From contig NZ_NWUW01000001.1 in the NCBI RefSeq assembly GCF_002746455.1, positions 124,001 to 188,000 on the forward strand: a stretch of DNA of 64,000 nucleotides. Direction: 5' to 3'. The stretch comes from Bacillus fungorum (GTDB taxonomy: Bacteria > Bacillota > Bacilli > Bacillales > Bacillaceae_G). The position numbers and the translations under genes were made by a program. Below the pieces are notes generated by a model, which did not search any database, had not been told where the DNA came from, and saw only the letters and a list, made by a program, of their open reading frames with translations. Shown here one piece after another: positions 17,718-27,292 of the stretch. How positions within the stretch are numbered: the stretch's first letter is position 1; every line of letters starts with the position of its first letter.

Positions 17718-18818
17718 ATGATTACATTACAACGTACACCGTTATTTGATGTATACGCGAAGTATGGTGGGAAAACAATCGACTTCGGTGGTTGGGAATT
17801 ACCAGTTCAATTTTCAAGCATTAAAGAAGAACATGAAGCTGTACGTACAGCGGCAGGTTTGTTCGATGTGTCTCATATGGGAGAAGTTGAGGTAAAAGGT
17901 GTAGATAGTTTAGCATTTTTACAACGTGTTGTTACAAATGACGTTTCTACCTTAAAGGTAGGAGGCGCACAATATACAGCTATGTGCTACGAAAATGGTG
18001 GTACAGTAGATGATTTATTAATCTACAAACGTGGTGAAGAAGACTATTTATTAGTAATCAATGCATCAAATATCGAGAAAGATTACGAATGGTTAGCTAG
18101 CCATGTAATTGGCGATGCGAAAGTAGTCAATGTTTCTAGTGAAGTTGCACAGCTTGCAATTCAAGGACCAAAAGCAGAAGGCATTTTACAAAAAGTTGTG
18201 TCAGAAGATTTGAAAGAAATTAAGTTCTTTAAATTTAAAAACGATATTCTTGTAGATGGAATTCCAGCACTTGTATCTCGTACAGGTTACACAGGTGAAG
18301 ATGGATTTGAAATTTACTGTAAGAGTGAAGACGCTGCAAAACTTTGGGAGAAACTTCTTGAAGTTGGAGCAGAAGAAGGCTTAAAAGCATGTGGTTTAGG
18401 TGCTCGTGATACACTTCGATTCGAAGCAACATTACCACTTTATGGTCAAGAATTATCAAAAGATATTACACCGATTGAAGCTGGAATTGGCTTTGCGGTA
18501 AAACCAAATAAAGAAGCAGACTTCTTTGGAAAAGAAACGTTAAAAGAGCAAAAAGAAAACGGTGCGCCTCGTAAGTTAGTCGGCATCGAAGTAATCGAAC
18601 GTGGAATTCCTCGTACGCATTACCCTGTATTTATTGGAGAAGAAAAAATCGGGGAAGTAACGAGTGGTACACAATCTCCAACGTTAAAGAAAAGCATTGG
18701 TTTAGCACTAATTGATGTAAAATACGCAGCAGTTGATACAGAAGTAGAAATTGAAATTCGTAATAAACGCGTCAAAGCAGTAGTTGTTCCAACACCATTT
18801 TATAAACGTTCAAAGTAA
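17718..18818 (+). CDS. gcvT: Glycine cleavage system T-protein (aminomethyltransferase)
   Basis: A 366-residue protein that takes the aminomethyl group from the H-protein to tetrahydrofolate, giving methylene-THF and ammonia. It has the N-terminal GGWELPVQF and the catalytic-site segment FDVSHMGE near residues 49-56, as in GcvT. The length is typical. It starts the three-gene gcv operon; gcvPA follows after 20 bases. Confidence 0.94.
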   Translation: MITLQRTPLFDVYAKYGGKTIDFGGWELPVQFSSIKEEHEAVRTAAGLFDVSHMGEVEVKGVDSLAFLQRVVTNDVSTLKVGGAQYTAMCYENGGTVDDLLIYKRGEEDYLLVINASNIEKDYEWLASHVIGDAKVVNVSSEVAQLAIQGPKAEGILQKVVSEDLKEIKFFKFKNDILVDGIPALVSRTGYTGEDGFEIYCKSEDAAKLWEKLLEVGAEEGLKACGLGARDTLRFEATLPLYGQELSKDITPIEAGIGFAVKPNKEADFFGKETLKEQKENGAPRKLVGIEVIERGIPRTHYPVFIGEEKIGEVTSGTQSPTLKKSIGLALIDVKYAAVDTEVEIEIRNKRVKAVVVPTPFYKRSK

Positions 18819-18838
18819 CGGGGAGAGGGGTAGATTTC

Positions 18839-20182
18839 ATGTTGCATCGTTATCTTCCAATGACAGAAGAAGACAAAAAAGAAATGTTACAAACGATCGG
18901 CGTTCAAACGATCGATGAATTATTCTCTGATATTCCAGAGATTGTTCGTTTTAAAGGGGATTTAAAAATTAAAGAAGCAAAATCAGAGCCAGAGCTTTTA
19001 AAAGAGTTAACTCAAATGGCTAGTAAAAATGCTAACTTAAAAGAGTACGCTTCTTTCTTAGGAGCAGGCGTATATGATCATTACGCTCCAGTAATTGTAG
19101 ATCATGTTATTTCTCGCTCAGAATTTTATACAGCTTACACGCCATACCAACCAGAAATTTCACAAGGGGAATTACAAGCAATCTTTGAATTCCAAACAAT
19201 GATTTGTGAATTAACAGGAATGGATGTAGCAAACTCTTCTATGTACGACGGAGGTACAGCTTTAGCTGAAGCGGCAATGCTAGCAGCTGGCCATACTCGT
19301 AAAAAGAAAATTCTTGTATCTAGTGCAGTGCACCCGGAATCAAGAGCAGTACTTGAAACGTATGCAAAAGGTCAACATCTAGAAGTTGTTGAAATTAATC
19401 ATAAAGATGGTGTAACAGATTTAGACGTATTACAAAGTGAAGTAGACGATACAGTTGCTTGTGTAATCGTTCAATATCCAAACTTCTTCGGACAAGTTGA
19501 AAAATTAGCTGATATTGAAAAAATCGTTCATCAACAAAAATCATTATTTATCGTTTCTTCAAATCCATTATCATTAGGTGCATTAACACCACCAGGAAAA
19601 TTTGGTGCTGATATTGTAATCGGTGATGCACAACCATTCGGTATTCCAACGCAGTTTGGTGGACCACACTGTGGTTACTTTGCAACAACGAAAGCATTTA
19701 TGCGCAAAATTCCAGGACGTCTTGTTGGACAAACTGTAGATTCAGATGGTAAACGTGGATTTGTATTAACGTTACAAGCACGTGAACAGCATATTCGCCG
19801 TGATAAAGCCACGTCTAATATTTGTTCAAACCAAGCGTTAAATGCATTAGCAGCTTCAGTTGCAATGACGGCACTTGGTAAACAAGGTGTGAAAGAAATG
19901 GCACGTCAAAATATTTCTAAAGCACAATATGCAAAACGTCAATTTGAAGCGAAAGGCTTCACTGTAACATTTGCTGGACCATTCTTCAATGAGTTCGTTG
20001 TAGATTGCAAGCGTCCAGTGAAAGAAGTAAACGACGCATTATTACAAAAGAATATTATCGGTGGTTACGATCTAGGCCGTGATTATAAAGAGCATGAGAA
20101 CCATATGCTTGTAGCAGTAACTGAGCTTCGTACAAAAGAGGAAATTGACACACTTGTAAACGAAATGGGGGCTATCCAATGA
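18839..20182 (+). CDS. gcvPA: Glycine dehydrogenase (decarboxylating) subunit 1
   Basis: A 447-residue N-terminal half of the P-protein. Firmicutes split P-protein into two subunits. It begins [15 protein letters not shown] and has the PLP-fold large domain but no PLP-binding lysine motif, which is in GcvPB. The pair decarboxylates glycine and passes the aminomethyl group to the lipoyl H-protein. It overlaps gcvPB by four bases. Confidence 0.94.
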   Translation: MLHRYLPMTEEDKKEMLQTIGVQTIDELFSDIPEIVRFKGDLKIKEAKSEPELLKELTQMASKNANLKEYASFLGAGVYDHYAPVIVDHVISRSEFYTAYTPYQPEISQGELQAIFEFQTMICELTGMDVANSSMYDGGTALAEAAMLAAGHTRKKKILVSSAVHPESRAVLETYAKGQHLEVVEINHKDGVTDLDVLQSEVDDTVACVIVQYPNFFGQVEKLADIEKIVHQQKSLFIVSSNPLSLGALTPPGKFGADIVIGDAQPFGIPTQFGGPHCGYFATTKAFMRKIPGRLVGQTVDSDGKRGFVLTLQAREQHIRRDKATSNICSNQALNALAASVAMTALGKQGVKEMARQNISKAQYAKRQFEAKGFTVTFAGPFFNEFVVDCKRPVKEVNDALLQKNIIGGYDLGRDYKEHENHMLVAVTELRTKEEIDTLVNEMGAIQ

Positions 20183-21654
20183 AGAACCAAGACCAAGCAC
20201 TTATCTTTGAAGTGAGTAAAGAAGGACGCATAGGATATAGCTTACCAAAATTAGATGTAGAAGAAGTGAAACTAGAAGATGTATTTGAGAGCGATTATAT
20301 TCGAGTAGAAGATGCAGAGCTACCAGAAGTATCTGAACTTGACATTATGCGCCACTATACAGCACTTTCAAACCGTAACCACGGTGTTGATTCTGGATTC
20401 TATCCACTTGGATCTTGTACGATGAAATATAATCCGAAAATTAATGAGAGTGTAGCTCGTTTCGCAGGATTTGCAAATATTCATCCACTACAAGACGAAA
20501 AGACAGTACAAGGTGCAATGGAATTAATGTACGACTTACAAGAGCATTTAATTGAAATTACAGGTATGGATACTGTTACATTACAACCAGCTGCTGGTGC
20601 ACACGGAGAATGGACAGGCTTAATGTTAATTCGTGCATACCATGAAGCGAATGGTGACTTTAACCGTACGAAAGTAATTGTACCTGACTCTGCTCACGGA
20701 ACGAACCCAGCATCTGCAACTGTAGCTGGTTTTGAAACAATTACAGTAAAATCAAATGAAAATGGCCTTGTTGACTTAGAAGACTTAAAACGTGTTGTAA
20801 ACGAAGAAACAGCAGCACTTATGTTAACAAATCCTAATACATTAGGTCTATTCGAAGAAAATATTTTAGAAATGGCAGAAATCGTCCATAATGCAGGCGG
20901 TAAATTATACTATGATGGTGCAAACTTAAATGCGGTATTAAGCCAAGCACGCCCAGGAGATATGGGATTTGACGTTGTGCATTTAAACCTTCATAAAACA
21001 TTTACAGGTCCTCACGGCGGCGGTGGTCCAGGTTCTGGTCCAGTAGGTGTGAAAGCTGATTTAATTCCGTACTTACCAAAACCAATTTTGGAGAAAACGG
21101 AAAATGGCTATCACTTTAACTATGATCGTCCAGAAGCAATTGGGCGCGTAAAACCATTCTATGGTAACTTCGGAATTAACGTTCGTGCATACACGTATAT
21201 TCGCTCTATGGGTCCAGATGGCTTGCGTGCAGTAACTGAGTATGCTGTATTAAATGCGAACTATATGATGAGAAGATTAGCGCCATTCTACGATCTTCCA
21301 TTCGATAGACATTGTAAGCATGAATTTGTATTATCAGGTCGTCGTCAAAAGAAACTTGGTGTACGTACATTAGATATTGCAAAACGTCTGCTTGATTTCG
21401 GTTACCATCCACCAACAATTTACTTCCCATTAAATGTGGAAGAATGTATTATGATTGAGCCGACAGAAACAGAATCAAAAGAAACATTAGACGGTTTCAT
21501 TGATAAGATGATTCAAATTGCTAAAGAAGTAGAAGAAAATCCAGAAGTTGTACAAGAAGCACCTCATACGACAGTTATTAAACGTTTAGACGAAACGATG
21601 GCTGCACGTAAACCAGTTTTACGTTATGAAAAGTCAGCTCCTGTACAAGTTTGA
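20179..21654 (+). CDS. gcvPB: Glycine dehydrogenase (decarboxylating) subunit 2
   Basis: A 491-residue catalytic half of the P-protein. The PLP lysine is Lys273 in [16 protein letters not shown], and SAHGTNPAS near residue 171 and YDGAN near 245 are the other cofactor-site motifs. ATGA overlap with gcvPA implies equimolar translation. A strong terminator closes the operon. In B. subtilis yqhL is next; here 17 kb of accessory DNA intervenes. Confidence 0.94.
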   Translation: MKNQDQALIFEVSKEGRIGYSLPKLDVEEVKLEDVFESDYIRVEDAELPEVSELDIMRHYTALSNRNHGVDSGFYPLGSCTMKYNPKINESVARFAGFANIHPLQDEKTVQGAMELMYDLQEHLIEITGMDTVTLQPAAGAHGEWTGLMLIRAYHEANGDFNRTKVIVPDSAHGTNPASATVAGFETITVKSNENGLVDLEDLKRVVNEETAALMLTNPNTLGLFEENILEMAEIVHNAGGKLYYDGANLNAVLSQARPGDMGFDVVHLNLHKTFTGPHGGGGPGSGPVGVKADLIPYLPKPILEKTENGYHFNYDRPEAIGRVKPFYGNFGINVRAYTYIRSMGPDGLRAVTEYAVLNANYMMRRLAPFYDLPFDRHCKHEFVLSGRRQKKLGVRTLDIAKRLLDFGYHPPTIYFPLNVEECIMIEPTETESKETLDGFIDKMIQIAKEVEENPEVVQEAPHTTVIKRLDETMAARKPVLRYEKSAPVQV

Positions 21655-21669
21655 TTAGAATAACAAAGG

Positions 21670-21698
21670 AAGAACTCGCTATATGCGGGTTCTTTTTT
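21670..21698 (+). terminator. gcv operon terminator
   Basis: AGAACTCGC and GCGGGTTCT pair around TATAT and are followed by a T run. Confidence 0.85.
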
Positions 21699-21721
21699 GT
21701 GTGGAGAATTTTTCCAGTTAT

Positions 21722-21856
21722 TTGTGGGCAGTAAAGTTTCCACCTCAAAACTTGGCTGGTGCAAAGAAGTTAGGTGGGAGATAAACTGCCGATTGGTGTG
21801 AGCTAATAATCAATGGGGATGAACAAAAACCCCTACTGATTAAAGTTTCACTTTAT
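21722..21856 (-). repeat. Dispersed B. cereus-group repeat (bcr1-like), copy 2, inverted
   Basis: Read on the minus strand this stretch has the same block order as copy 1 at 2451-2598: GTGAAACTTTAATCAGT, the ACTGATT arm, CCAATCGG, CCACCTAACTTCTTTG, then TTTTGAGGTGG. The two copies are about 80-90% alike by eye over matching blocks and diverge most in the loop. CTTTA at one edge resembles the target sequence reported for bcr1. Confidence 0.7.
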
Positions 21857-22067
21857 GCAGAAGTGGTGAAGAAAATGTTAAAATTTTATATTTTTTGTTT
21901 CATAATGGTGTAAAGAAGCAGTTTCATAGGTGATTTTGTTGAAAAAGTCGGTTTGATAAAAGTATTTATTTTTGTTAGAATTTTATTGAAATTAAGAAGA
22001 TGTAATGAGATAGGAATGACTCATTTTTATGTATATGTGAAAAAACGAGCAAGCTGGGGGTGAAAAT

Positions 22068-22292
22068 GTGGGATATCGGTGTTATAGAATGATATACCAT
22101 TTAGAAAACGGAAAAACGATTAAAGATGTAAAAGAATTTTGTTATCGAGACCAAGGAAAAGTGCTAGAAAGAGTAGCGCATCGTGTAATGGATAATAGAG
22201 AAGTAACGGCAATTGATAAGCAAGGAACGATCATTTCAATAGCATGTGAGGACATTGTAAAGGTGGAACTTGATTACATAACAGAAAGTTAA
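22068..22292 (+). CDS. Small hypothetical protein
   Basis: A 74-residue soluble protein, unrecognised. GTG 22068 is five bases after GGGGGTG, which decides the frame; an out-of-frame ATG two bases earlier is not used. The C-terminal half alternates hydrophobic residues (TIISIACEDIVKVELD), as in a beta-rich fold. No function proposed. Confidence 0.55.
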   Translation: MGYRCYRMIYHLENGKTIKDVKEFCYRDQGKVLERVAHRVMDNREVTAIDKQGTIISIACEDIVKVELDYITES

Positions 22293-22362
22293 CCTTGAGT
22301 CATATCGAATTATTCGATAAAATATACTGTTGAATGGTGAAGTGAGAAGAGAGGAGTTTATC

Positions 22363-22554
22363 ATGGGTAGTACAAGACACTTTTATATGTTTATCTTAGC
22401 GTTTGTTCTAGTTGTGGCATTAACGATTTATTTAATTGTTGATAGCACTTGGTACAACACAGTTCATCCGGCGTTCCTTCTGTTTATGTATGTAGGAATT
22501 GCGGTAGTGAGTTTCGGAATGAGAGATGAGATGTTAGATCGCTTTGAAAAGTGA
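22363..22554 (+). CDS. Small two-span membrane protein
   Basis: A 63-residue protein with hydrophobic segments at about residues 6-24 and 32-50 and a charged C-terminus. ATG 22363 follows GAGAGGAG; an earlier in-frame ATG lacks spacing. Unrecognised. It ends at a terminator, upstream of the GntR operon. Confidence 0.6.
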   Translation: MGSTRHFYMFILAFVLVVALTIYLIVDSTWYNTVHPAFLLFMYVGIAVVSFGMRDEMLDRFEK

Positions 22555-22566
22555 TACATATACGAA

Positions 22567-22597
22567 AGACCAACAGGAAAATGTTGGTCTTTTTTTC
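22567..22597 (+). terminator. Rho-independent terminator
   Basis: AGACCAACA pairs with TGTTGGTCT around a six-base loop, followed by seven T. Confidence 0.85.
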
Positions 22598-22655
22598 TTG
22601 CCAAAAATAGGATGGTGTGTATATACTGTATATGTAAGGTATATACAGTATATAC
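22598..22655 (+). promoter_or_regulatory. Promoter and GntR operator
   Basis: TTGCCA (22598-22603), an 18-base spacer and TATACT (22622-22627) form a sigma-A promoter. A perfect inverted repeat GTATATACTGTATAT - GTAAG - ATATACAGTATATAC (22619-22655) overlaps the -10 and start region. This is the typical place and symmetry of a YtrA-type GntR autorepressor site. Confidence 0.7.
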
Positions 22656-22672
22656 ACAAACTGGAGGGAAAC

Positions 22673-23047
22673 ATGAATATTATTATTTCGAATTCTTCCC
22701 AAGACCCTATTTATGTGCAAATAAGAAAACAAGTAAGCCAGCTTATTTTAAATGGTGGTTTAAAGGGTGGAGACCAATTACCGTCTATTCGTAGCTTAGC
22801 GAAGGAATTACAAATTAGTGTAATTACAACGAAGCGTGCGTACGAGGAGCTTGAGAAAGAAGGATATATAGAAACTGTTGCTGGGAAGGGGACTTATGTT
22901 TCACGTAAAAATAATGAACTACTAAAAGAACAAAGGCTTCGTCTATTGGAAAGTAAAGCGGAAGAGATTGTAAATGAAAGTAAAGCGTTGCAGCTTTCAC
23001 TTGAAGATTTACAGCAGATGATTGCGTGTTTATATGAGGGGGAATAA
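22673..23047 (+). CDS. GntR-family repressor, YtrA type
   Basis: A 124-residue regulator with an N-terminal winged helix (PIYVQIRKQVSQLI, then LPSIRSLAKELQIS and GKGTYVS) and a short C-terminal helical dimerisation tail. The short tail is typical of the YtrA subfamily, which controls ABC exporter operons. ATG 22673 follows GGAGGG. It is first in a five-gene operon with one ATPase and three permeases, and its own operator precedes it. Confidence 0.82.
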   Translation: MNIIISNSSQDPIYVQIRKQVSQLILNGGLKGGDQLPSIRSLAKELQISVITTKRAYEELEKEGYIETVAGKGTYVSRKNNELLKEQRLRLLESKAEEIVNESKALQLSLEDLQQMIACLYEGE

Positions 23048-23050
23048 GGG

Positions 23051-23923
23051 ATGTTAGAGCTAAAAAATGTTTGTAAAAGTTATCAAGATTTTGCAGTGAA
23101 AAATATAAGTTTTACACTGCCACGCGGATATATTATGGGATTTGTCGGACCGAATGGAGCCGGAAAAAGTACGACGATTAAAATGATTATGAATTTAATT
23201 CGAAAAGATAGCGGCGATATAAAAATTTTTGGCAAGGACAATAAGAAAGCCGAAAAGGAAATAAAACAAAATATCGGTTTTGTATATGATGAAAATCATT
23301 ATTATGAAGATTTAACGTGTGAACAAATGAAATGTATTATTGCACCGTTATATAAAAAGTGGGACGAAGAGCAGTATCAATCGTATATGCATAGATTACA
23401 AGTTCCGAAGTATAAAAAAATTAAAGAACTATCAAAAGGAATGAAAATGAAATTTGCGATTGCTATCGCGCTTTCACATCACGCAAAGTTTATCATTATG
23501 GACGAACCGACAGCAGGATTAGATCCAGTTGTTCGAAGTGAATTGCTTGATATGTTGCAAGAAATTGTAATGGAAGATGAAGTATCCGTATTATTCTCAA
23601 CTCATATTACAACAGACTTAGAGCGTATCGCAGATTATATTACGTTCATTAACGATGGAGAAATTATATTTACTGGTGAGAAAGATGAACTAATGGAGAA
23701 CTACGTAATTGTAAAGGGAAGTAATGATTTATTAGACCGAGAAGGAAAAGAGCTATTTGTTGGATTAAGAAAAAATAAATTTGGTTTTGAAGGTTTAGCG
23801 AAGGATAAACAAGCAATTGTCGATTGGTTTGGAAATGAAGTTGTACTAGAAAAGCCTACATTGGACGAGATCATCGTTTACACCGCGAAAGGGAGAAGTG
23901 CCTATGCGTCAGCTCGTATATAA
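23051..23923 (+). CDS. ABC transporter ATP-binding protein
   Basis: A 290-residue ATPase. Walker A GPNGAGKS is at residues 33-40, the ABC signature appears as LSKGMKMK near 136-143, and Walker B is FIIMDEPTAGLD near 156-167. The C-terminal region beyond residue 215 is the extra domain found in exporters of the BcrA/YtrB type. The start is three bases after the gntR stop. It should energise the three permeases that follow; the substrate is unknown, with antimicrobial peptides as the usual proposal. Confidence 0.88.
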   Translation: MLELKNVCKSYQDFAVKNISFTLPRGYIMGFVGPNGAGKSTTIKMIMNLIRKDSGDIKIFGKDNKKAEKEIKQNIGFVYDENHYYEDLTCEQMKCIIAPLYKKWDEEQYQSYMHRLQVPKYKKIKELSKGMKMKFAIAIALSHHAKFIIMDEPTAGLDPVVRSELLDMLQEIVMEDEVSVLFSTHITTDLERIADYITFINDGEIIFTGEKDELMENYVIVKGSNDLLDREGKELFVGLRKNKFGFEGLAKDKQAIVDWFGNEVVLEKPTLDEIIVYTAKGRSAYASARI

Positions 23924-24572
23924 AGATTTGTTCTTTTTTCGGGGGATATGGTTTGTATACTTTATTATACCCTTTATATTCTTTTTATTTGAACCCGGTG
24001 AGGGAATGCTGTTTCCTATGAGTTGTTTATTTATAACTCTTTCCTTAGTTATTATATTAATCATAATAGATGAACGGAATACAAGTGACATTATGATTAA
24101 TAGTTTACCGCTAAGTAGAAAGGATATCATAATTGCTAGATATATTTCCTGTGCAATATTTATTGTAGGTAGCATGCTCTCTACTATGTTGATTGTTTTT
24201 CTTATAAGAGGTATTGCTTTTATTGGGGATATCGGTACATACCACCCTAATCTGTATATTGAGATTTGGTGGTATGAAGTAATAAATGGAGCTGTTTACG
24301 CCATATTTTTTGTTGTAATATTCTTTCCTAGTTATTATGTTACAAGGTCAAAGATAGCACGGAGTATAGTGTCAGGAGGATCAATGGTAGTTGGTGGAAT
24401 TGCTTGGATATTCATAGGAGATGGATTGGATGAAACAACACCTTCATTCATTGAGTGGATTATGAATCCGGTGCATATTGGTGTATTTATAATTGGAGGA
24501 ATTATATTAACTAGTGTCTATATCGCTTCTATGTTTCTTACAATTAAAATTTATGAAACGCGTGATTTATAG
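23904..24572 (+). CDS. ABC-2 type permease, first copy
   Basis: A 222-residue protein with about six membrane segments. ATG 23904 is nine bases after GGGAG and overlaps the ATPase end by 20 bases. The N-terminus RQLVYKDLFF and the segment DIMINSLPLSRKDIIIARYIS recur in modified form in the next two genes, so the three arose by duplication. Confidence 0.8.
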   Translation: MRQLVYKDLFFFRGIWFVYFIIPFIFFLFEPGEGMLFPMSCLFITLSLVIILIIIDERNTSDIMINSLPLSRKDIIIARYISCAIFIVGSMLSTMLIVFLIRGIAFIGDIGTYHPNLYIEIWWYEVINGAVYAIFFVVIFFPSYYVTRSKIARSIVSGGSMVVGGIAWIFIGDGLDETTPSFIEWIMNPVHIGVFIIGGIILTSVYIASMFLTIKIYETRDL

Positions 24573-24586
24573 AGAGGAGAATTCAT

Positions 24587-25219
24587 ATGCAACAGTTGAT
24601 TTTGAAGGAGTTTTTCTTACAGAAGAAAATGTTTCCTTTTTATTTTTTAATACCTATTTTATCTGTTTTTAGAAATTCTGTAGAACCAATGGGGATTGCA
24701 ATAGGAGTATTTATAACATGTAGTACGATTATATATATTTCTTTTTATTATGACGAGAAAAGTAAAGCAGAAAAAGTATTAGTGAGTTTGCCTATAACGA
24801 GACAAGAGATAGTTATAGCTAAATATATTTCAAGCACAGTATTTATTATGGTTGGTTTGAGTGCAACTTTTATAGTCATAATATTAAAAAATATTTTGTT
24901 GGACGGGGATATAGTTATGCCTGGATATGCAGTGTTTTCAGCAATAGTAGCAACTTTAATTTATTGTGTAATAACGATACCTGCTAATTACATTGGGGGA
25001 TATAAAGTTATTACTGTCTTGAATTTGATTATGCTTTTTCCTTTAATCGGTATGATTGGTCTTATGTGCAATATTTTTGGCGATAAAACAATTATGTTAA
25101 AAGTACTTCACTCTCAAGAGGCTACACAAGCAATGGGTGTTCTTGGTATCGGAGTATTAGTGAGTATATTCGTATCAATGTTCCTCTCAATGAAAATGTT
25201 TCAGGAGGCAGAGTTATAG
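24587..25219 (+). CDS. ABC-2 type permease, second copy
   Basis: A 210-residue paralogue of the preceding gene with six hydrophobic segments. It begins MQQLILKEFF and carries KVLVSLPITRQEIVIAKYIS. It starts after AGAGAGGAG. Probably it partners the other two permeases in one exporter. Confidence 0.8.
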   Translation: MQQLILKEFFLQKKMFPFYFLIPILSVFRNSVEPMGIAIGVFITCSTIIYISFYYDEKSKAEKVLVSLPITRQEIVIAKYISSTVFIMVGLSATFIVIILKNILLDGDIVMPGYAVFSAIVATLIYCVITIPANYIGGYKVITVLNLIMLFPLIGMIGLMCNIFGDKTIMLKVLHSQEATQAMGVLGIGVLVSIFVSMFLSMKMFQEAEL

Positions 25220-25251
25220 AAGGGACATTTTCATATTAGGAGGTGTAATAC

Positions 25252-25848
25252 ATAATCAAGCAACTAATTTTAAAAGATTTCATCATTCAATGGAAATTTT
25301 TAATTTGGTACATACTGTATCCTGTTTTCTTTTATATGGCCTTAACAGATACGGAAAATCTGTTCATAATTATGTCAGTAATTATTACAATTGGGGCAAC
25401 AGTAAAAACATTTGAAGCAGATAGTAAAAATGAGAGTGAAGTTATAGTAAATAGTTTACCAGTATTGAGAAAACAAATTGTGTTTGCAAAATATATAGTA
25501 GCAATTATTATTCTTTTTATAGGCGTAATGGTCGGTTGTTTTACGATGGGAATGAAGAATGGGGTTAACCTATTTGAGTTTATTGAAACGACAATGGTTG
25601 CTAGTATTAGCTTTATTTTAGTGTATTTAAGCTTTGTACTACCAATATCCTTTTGGCTAGGGTATAAGAAAACTATTTTTATTACAATAGTAATATTTAT
25701 GGCACCGATAGTTGTTTTAGAAGCTTTGTTTCAAATCAACTTAGAACAAATTCAATTATATAGTAGCTTGTTATTCATTGGTTCAATATGTATGTTCATA
25801 GCATCTGTCTTCGTTTCAGTGAAATTGTATGAGAAGAGAGAATTTTAA
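25252..25848 (+). CDS. ABC-2 type permease, third copy, with ATA in place of ATG
   Basis: A third paralogue. A strong site AGGAGGTG (25239-25245) is followed six bases later by ATA (25252-25254), and from there the frame reads IKQLILKDFIIQ, which lines up with the starts of the two previous permeases. No ATG, GTG or TTG exists in this frame until ATG 25336, which would remove 28 residues and the first membrane segment. So either the start codon was lost by G-to-A mutation or translation begins at ATA. The rest, 170 residues, is intact with the repeated VIVNSLPVLRKQIVFAKYI segment. Confidence 0.7.
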   Translation: MIKQLILKDFIIQWKFLIWYILYPVFFYMALTDTENLFIIMSVIITIGATVKTFEADSKNESEVIVNSLPVLRKQIVFAKYIVAIIILFIGVMVGCFTMGMKNGVNLFEFIETTMVASISFILVYLSFVLPISFWLGYKKTIFITIVIFMAPIVVLEALFQINLEQIQLYSSLLFIGSICMFIASVFVSVKLYEKREF

Positions 25849-25872
25849 AAGGTGCCTTATATAAGGCACCTT
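25849..25872. terminator. Bidirectional terminator of the GntR-ABC operon
   Basis: AAGGTGCCTTAT and ATAAGGCACCTT form a perfect 24-base palindrome between convergent genes, followed by CTTC. Confidence 0.65.
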
Positions 25873-25874
25873 CT

Positions 25875-26027
25875 TCAATAACGACAATAGGAAAGTAAAA
25901 GTTTATAAACAGAGAGGCTACTCGGTACAACATCTTTTGGAGTATGTAATATAAAGCTAAAAACGATAACGAGAATGAGAAAGAGAAAAAATAAAAATAA
26001 GATCTGCTTATGTATAGAATTTTGCAT
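25875..26027 (-). CDS. Short single-span membrane protein
   Basis: A 50-residue protein starting at 26027, seven bases after AAGGAG on the minus strand. Residues 8-28 are a Phe/Leu-rich membrane segment. Unrecognised; a longer in-frame form has no ribosome-binding site. Confidence 0.5.
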   Translation of the reverse strand: MQNSIHKQILFLFFLFLILVIVFSFILHTPKDVVPSSLSVYKLLLSYCRY

Positions 26028-26097
26028 ATTATGCACTCCTTTTTTAGGTAGTATGTCCAAAAGAAAGAAGTGTATGAAAAATGTTAGGGGGAGAATG

Positions 26098-26283
26098 ATG
26101 AACAAAAGAAAATGGTTATATAGAATAGGGGTACTTTTCGTTTCAATTGGTCTCATATTAGCAAATTTTTATTCAGACATACCATCACCATTTCCTAATT
26201 TGCATAAAGGGATTGGTATAAGTATTGTCATAGTTGGTCTTCTTTGTCTTATCGCATCAAACTTTTACAGAAAGTCTGAATGA
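26098..26283 (+). CDS. Small two-span membrane protein
   Basis: A 61-residue protein with membrane segments at about residues 6-22 and 38-55. ATG 26098, the second of two adjacent ATG codons, is five bases after AGGGGGA. Unrecognised. Confidence 0.5.
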   Translation: MNKRKWLYRIGVLFVSIGLILANFYSDIPSPFPNLHKGIGISIVIVGLLCLIASNFYRKSE

Positions 26284-26288
26284 ATATA

Positions 26289-26331
26289 AAAAAGGACAGT
26301 TACTCTTTTTCAGAAGAACTGTCCTTTTTAA
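26289..26331. terminator. Bidirectional terminator
   Basis: AAAAAGGACAGTT and AACTGTCCTTTTT stem between convergent small genes; it overlaps the 3' end of the minus-strand gene. Confidence 0.8.
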
Positions 26332-26557
26332 ATAATGTATTCCATAGTTTGGCGATACTCCATATAATGACAATTGTAATGGAGGCAATGATGGACCAAA
26401 CGATTGATATCATTTCAAGTGTCATGTTAGGAAGGAATGTGAGAATGGATACTATTTTATGAAACAATGATTCTATTATGTGAAAACTTATCTGTAATAG
26501 AATGACGATACCAAGTGTGATCCATGCTAACATTTGCTTTCCTTTTTCTTTCCACAT
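26300..26557 (-). CDS. Small membrane protein
   Basis: An 85-residue hydrophobic protein with two or three spans (about 10-28, 33-45, 50-72) and a charged Lys/Glu tail. ATG 26557 follows GAGGTG at six bases. Unrecognised. Confidence 0.5.
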   Translation of the reverse strand: MWKEKGKQMLAWITLGIVILLQISFHIIESLFHKIVSILTFLPNMTLEMISIVWSIIASITIVIIWSIAKLWNTLFKKDSSSEKE

Positions 26558-26572
26558 GATATTCACCTCACG

Positions 26573-26887
26573 TTAGCTTAATAGTTTTAAGCCAACAGCA
26601 CCGCATAGAATGCAGCTTAAGAAGGAAAGACGACGCCAATCCGCTGATTCACGGAAAATAAGAATGCCTAGAAGTGCACTTCCAGCAGTTCCGATTCCGG
26701 TCCAAATTGCGTAAGCAGTTCCCATCGGTAATGTGTCCATCGCAAGAGATAAGAAGAAGAAGCTTACGCCAAAGTTAGCGATTAAAATAACTTTTGGTGC
26801 CCAGCCTTTCTTTTCAGTGGCTACTTTCATAAAGAGTACACCAATAATTTCACAAATACCAGCTAGAATTAAAAATAACCAAGCCAT
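26573..26887 (-). CDS. SMR-family efflux subunit (YkkD/YvdR type)
   Basis: A 104-residue four-span protein of the small multidrug resistance family. It starts MAWLFLILAGICEIIGVLFMK, with the conserved membrane-embedded Glu13, and has the GTAYAIWTGIGTAG segment. It forms a pair with the next SMR gene, one base apart, so the two probably make an antiparallel heterodimer like YkkCD or YvdSR. Relatives export guanidinium or cationic drugs; which applies here is not known. Confidence 0.82.
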   Translation of the reverse strand: MAWLFLILAGICEIIGVLFMKVATEKKGWAPKVILIANFGVSFFFLSLAMDTLPMGTAYAIWTGIGTAGSALLGILIFRESADWRRLSFLSCILCGAVGLKLLS

Positions 26888-26888
26888 T

Positions 26889-27221
26889 TTATGCGGCCTC
26901 CTTCGCTTCTTTTTCTTCTGTTACTCGTTTTAAACCAATTACGCCGAAGAAGATTAAACCAATTAATAATACTTTTACAATAGAGAATGGTTCTCCGAAG
27001 ATGAAAATCTCTGTAAGAACGATTCCACCAGCTCCAATTCCTGTAAAGACTGCGTATACAGTGCCGACAGGTAAATCTTTATAAGCTCTAAATAGTAAGA
27101 CAAAACTAATTGTAATTAATAAGGCAACGCCAGCCCATTCAAGTGGTGCCTCCGCGTGTTTGAGTCCAATTACCCAAAAGATTTCAATAATACCAGCTAA
27201 GATTACATAAATCCATGCCAT
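26889..27221 (-). CDS. SMR-family efflux subunit (YkkC/YvdS type)
   Basis: A 110-residue four-span partner of the preceding SMR protein. It starts MAWIYVILAGIIEIFWVIGLKH, again with Glu13, and contains GTVYAVFTGIGAGG. It lies downstream of a TetR regulator, the same order as yvdT-yvdS-yvdR in B. subtilis. The ATG follows AAGGAG. A TetR operator-like palindrome lies 16 bases upstream. Confidence 0.82.
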   Translation of the reverse strand: MAWIYVILAGIIEIFWVIGLKHAEAPLEWAGVALLITISFVLLFRAYKDLPVGTVYAVFTGIGAGGIVLTEIFIFGEPFSIVKVLLIGLIFFGVIGLKRVTEEKEAKEAA

Positions 27222-27236
27222 ATGTCATTTCTCCTT

Positions 27237-27252
27237 CCTACCAGTCGTTAGG
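27237..27252. promoter_or_regulatory. TetR operator-like palindrome upstream of SMR genes
   Basis: CCTACCAGTCGTTAGG is nearly identical to the site at 27881-27896 (two differences in the middle). Half-sites CCTA..TAGG are inverted. It lies just before the SMR pair and would let the regulator control it separately. Confidence 0.55.
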
Positions 27253-27292
27253 TAAAGGGCTTAAAAACGACGCATTGCAAAGGAGCAATCCG

